Positions 6,383-7,409 of a DNA stretch of 7,409 nt are shown piece by piece (within the stretch, counting starts at the first letter, position 1; the number at the start of each line of letters is the position of its first letter). The stretch is from JBBPXY01 sp038200435. Lineage in GTDB: Bacteria > Actinomycetota > Thermoleophilia > Solirubrobacterales > Solirubrobacteraceae. The notes beneath the pieces were generated by a model, which searched no databases, was not told the origin of the DNA, and worked only from the letters and a program-made list of their open reading frames with translations. Position numbers and translations under genes: made by a program. The stretch is from the NCBI GenBank assembly GCA_038200435.1, contig JBBPXY010000004.1:1-7409 (forward strand). The letters run 5' to 3'.

Positions 6383-7319
6383 TGTTGTTCCTAGGCAGGT
6401 TGGTCAGTCGTGAGCCGGGTGGCTTGTGGCTGAGGGAGCCGTGTGGTCGGGTGTAGTTGTAGTGATCGAGCCAGCCGCGTAGCGCTGCGGTGCGTTCGGC
6501 GCTGGTCTGGTAGGTGCGGGCGTAGGCCCAGCGGCGGATGAGCGTTTGGATGAAGCGCTCCGCTTTGCCGTTGGTGCGCGGCCGGTAGGGCTGGGTGGTC
6601 AGGTGTCGGATGCCGAGCTTGGCGCAGGCGATCGCGTGCGCGTGCGCGCGGTAGGCCGAACCGTTGTCGGTCATCAGCCGCTGAACGGTGATGTTGTGGC
6701 GGGCGTAGAAGGCAACGGCTCGGCCAAGGAAGCCGATCGCGGTCTGCGCCTTCTCGTCGGGCAAGACCTCGGCGTAAGCCAGGCGGCTGTGATCGTCCAC
6801 GCAGACGTGAACGAATTCCCAGCCGATCTTGCCCTGATCGCGGCGATCGGCGCGACTGCCGGTAACGCGATGACCAGGCCGGATGATCCGGCCGAGCTTC
6901 TTGATGTCGATGTGGATCAGCTCGCCGGGATGACGACGCTCGTAGCGATTAACCGGCTCAGGCGGCTCGAGTCGGGAGCGCTTGCCCAGACCCTCGCGCA
7001 ACAGGACGGCCGAGACCGTCGAGAGCGGCATCGCAAGCTGCTCTGAGATCTCAGCGGCAGTCAGCCGCAGCTGCCGCAGGCGGCAGATCGCCGAGACCCG
7101 ATCGGCAGGCGTCTTGTGCGGGATCCGCTTAGGCGTCGAGGAACGATCCAACAGGCCCTCCGGACCCTCGGCCCGCCACCGAGCTAGCCACCGCCGCGCG
7201 GAGCGGTCGGTGATTCCAGCGGCCTCGGCCGCTTCCATCACCGACCACCCGCTCCCAACACGATCGATAAGCAGCTGCCTGCTCTTCGGACAGGTCCTCG
7301 CGTTAGCGTGCAACTTCAT
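6378..7319 (-). CDS. IS481-family DDE transposase
   Basis: The 313-aa protein begins MKLHANARTCPKSR, typical of IS481 transposases. A helix-turn-helix region (~10-110) precedes an rve-type RNase H catalytic domain. The DDE triad is visible: D138 in ELIHIDIKKLG, D218 in LMTDNGSAY and E254 in PRTNGKAERFIQ, with 35 residues between the last two. The C-terminal HYNYTRPHGSLSHKPP (286-301) is also typical. It binds the element's ends and catalyses cut and strand transfer. The ATG at 7319 is chosen because AAGGAGG (7333-7327) lies 7 nt upstream; the frame continues to 7367 but lacks support there. The last Asn codon straddles the IS end and the stop TAG (6380-6378) lies in the target site, so the element carries no stop of its own. 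It converges on the phosphodiesterase gene, sharing CTAG. Confidence 0.96.
   Translation of the reverse strand: MKLHANARTCPKSRQLLIDRVGSGWSVMEAAEAAGITDRSARRWLARWRAEGPEGLLDRSSTPKRIPHKTPADRVSAICRLRQLRLTAAEISEQLAMPLSTVSAVLLREGLGKRSRLEPPEPVNRYERRHPGELIHIDIKKLGRIIRPGHRVTGSRADRRDQGKIGWEFVHVCVDDHSRLAYAEVLPDEKAQTAIGFLGRAVAFYARHNITVQRLMTDNGSAYRAHAHAIACAKLGIRHLTTQPYRPRTNGKAERFIQTLIRRWAYARTYQTSAERTAALRGWLDHYNYTRPHGSLSHKPPGSRLTNLPRNNN
6383..6408 (+). repeat. IS terminal inverted repeat, left
   Basis: Read inward on the plus strand, it matches the right end at 21 of 26 positions. The shared blocks are TGT, GTTCCTAGG and GTTGGTC, with mismatches at position 4, positions 14-16 and position 24. The transposase reading frame runs through this repeat and out of the element. 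Confidence 0.88.
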
Positions 7320-7377
7320 CCGGTGTCCTCCTTGAGACTGGTGGCTTCGACACCAACCAGCCTTCAAGGGGCACCGG
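7320..7377 (-). promoter_or_regulatory. Hairpin in transposase leader that can hide the ribosome site
   Basis: In the minus-strand RNA, CCGGUG (7377-7372) can pair with CACCGG (7325-7320), which touches the AUG. CCUUGA (7369-7364) can pair with UCAAGG (7335-7330), which covers half of the Shine-Dalgarno. An inner CUGGU/ACCAG or UGGUG/CACCA stem closes the loop. The left arm lies outside any start point downstream of ~7364, so only transcripts entering from the flank, or starting very near the end, would fold fully. This resembles the known shielding of IS10 and IS50 transposase from read-through transcription. Pairings are seen; the regulatory role is inferred. Confidence 0.6.
7327..7333 (-). 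promoter_or_regulatory. Strong ribosome binding site of the transposase
   Basis: AAGGAGG with a 7-nt spacer to the ATG at 7319 is a near-ideal Shine-Dalgarno and decides the start. Five of its seven bases are potentially paired in the leader hairpin, or more with small bulges. Confidence 0.8.
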
Positions 7378-7383
7378 ATGACT

Positions 7384-7409
7384 ACGGACCAACGCTCCTA
7401 GGAACTACA
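7384..7409 (-). repeat. IS terminal inverted repeat, right
   Basis: Read inward on the minus strand from 7409, it begins TGTAGTTCCTAGG and shares GTTGGTC at the same offset as the left end. It is the upstream side of the transposase gene and the final sequence of the window. Confidence 0.88.

Larger units (their letters stand above)
6383..7409. mobile_element. Complete IS481-family insertion sequence (1027 bp)
   Basis: The element is bounded by imperfect 26-bp terminal inverted repeats (6383-6408 and 7384-7409) that begin TGT and end ACA, as is usual for IS481. It contains one intact DDE transposase gene on the minus strand, filling nearly all of it. The length is within the family range. 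The left end abuts a CTAG target; the right end coincides with the last base of the window. Intact ends, intact catalytic residues and a strong ribosome site suggest a recently active copy. Confidence 0.93.

Noticed and set aside
6382..6389. Disruption of the phosphodiesterase gene by the IS
   Set aside because: The stop TAG lies within the target sequence, which existed before insertion, and protein length matches the family, so the gene is intact.
7320..7367. N-terminal extension of the transposase to 329 aa
   Set aside because: The extension covers the leader hairpin and the AAGGAGG ribosome site; family members begin at MKLHANA.

Overview
This 7.4 kb, GC-rich window looks chromosomal and bacterial. 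Short gaps, GTG starts, strong G/C in codon third positions and the protein flavour suggest a high-GC actinobacterium, perhaps Thermoleophilia/Solirubrobacterales. That placement is inference from style and gene content; there is no rRNA or other marker gene here.

Layout. Positions 1-85 hold an inverted pair of heptamer-repeat tracts that runs into the end of the first gene. Positions 84-5537 are five tightly packed genes, all on the minus strand. In transcription order they are an AI-2E-family membrane permease with an added C-terminal zinc ribbon, an ABC exporter ATPase, its ABC-2 type permease, hemB (porphobilinogen synthase, zinc type), and a fused siroheme decarboxylase (AhbA-AhbB) that overlaps the 3' end of hemB. 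A 40-bp divergent gap separates this run from a plus-strand YmdB-type metallophosphodiesterase (5578-6381). The rest of the window (6383-7409) is a complete IS481-family insertion sequence with both terminal inverted repeats and an intact DDE transposase on the minus strand.

How the genes may work together. HemB makes porphobilinogen, the first pyrrole of all tetrapyrroles. The fused Ahb protein acts later on siroheme, removing two acetate carboxyls, which belongs to siroheme-dependent heme (or heme d1) synthesis. The 19-bp overlap makes co-translation of the two likely. The ABC pair and the AI-2E protein are co-directional with them, but nothing in the sequence fixes their substrates.

The most striking detail is at the IS/phosphodiesterase junction. 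The IS lies directly against GCTAGT, which fits the NCTAGN target described for IS481. The palindromic CTAG gives a TAG stop to the phosphodiesterase on the plus strand and to the transposase on the minus strand, so the transposase has no stop codon inside the element. The transposase leader can also fold into a long hairpin that buries its Shine-Dalgarno sequence. The window ends exactly at the outer base of the IS, as expected if a contig broke at a multicopy element. I found no CRISPR, tRNA, rRNA or evidently new multi-gene system. No stretch over 300 bases lacks a gene.
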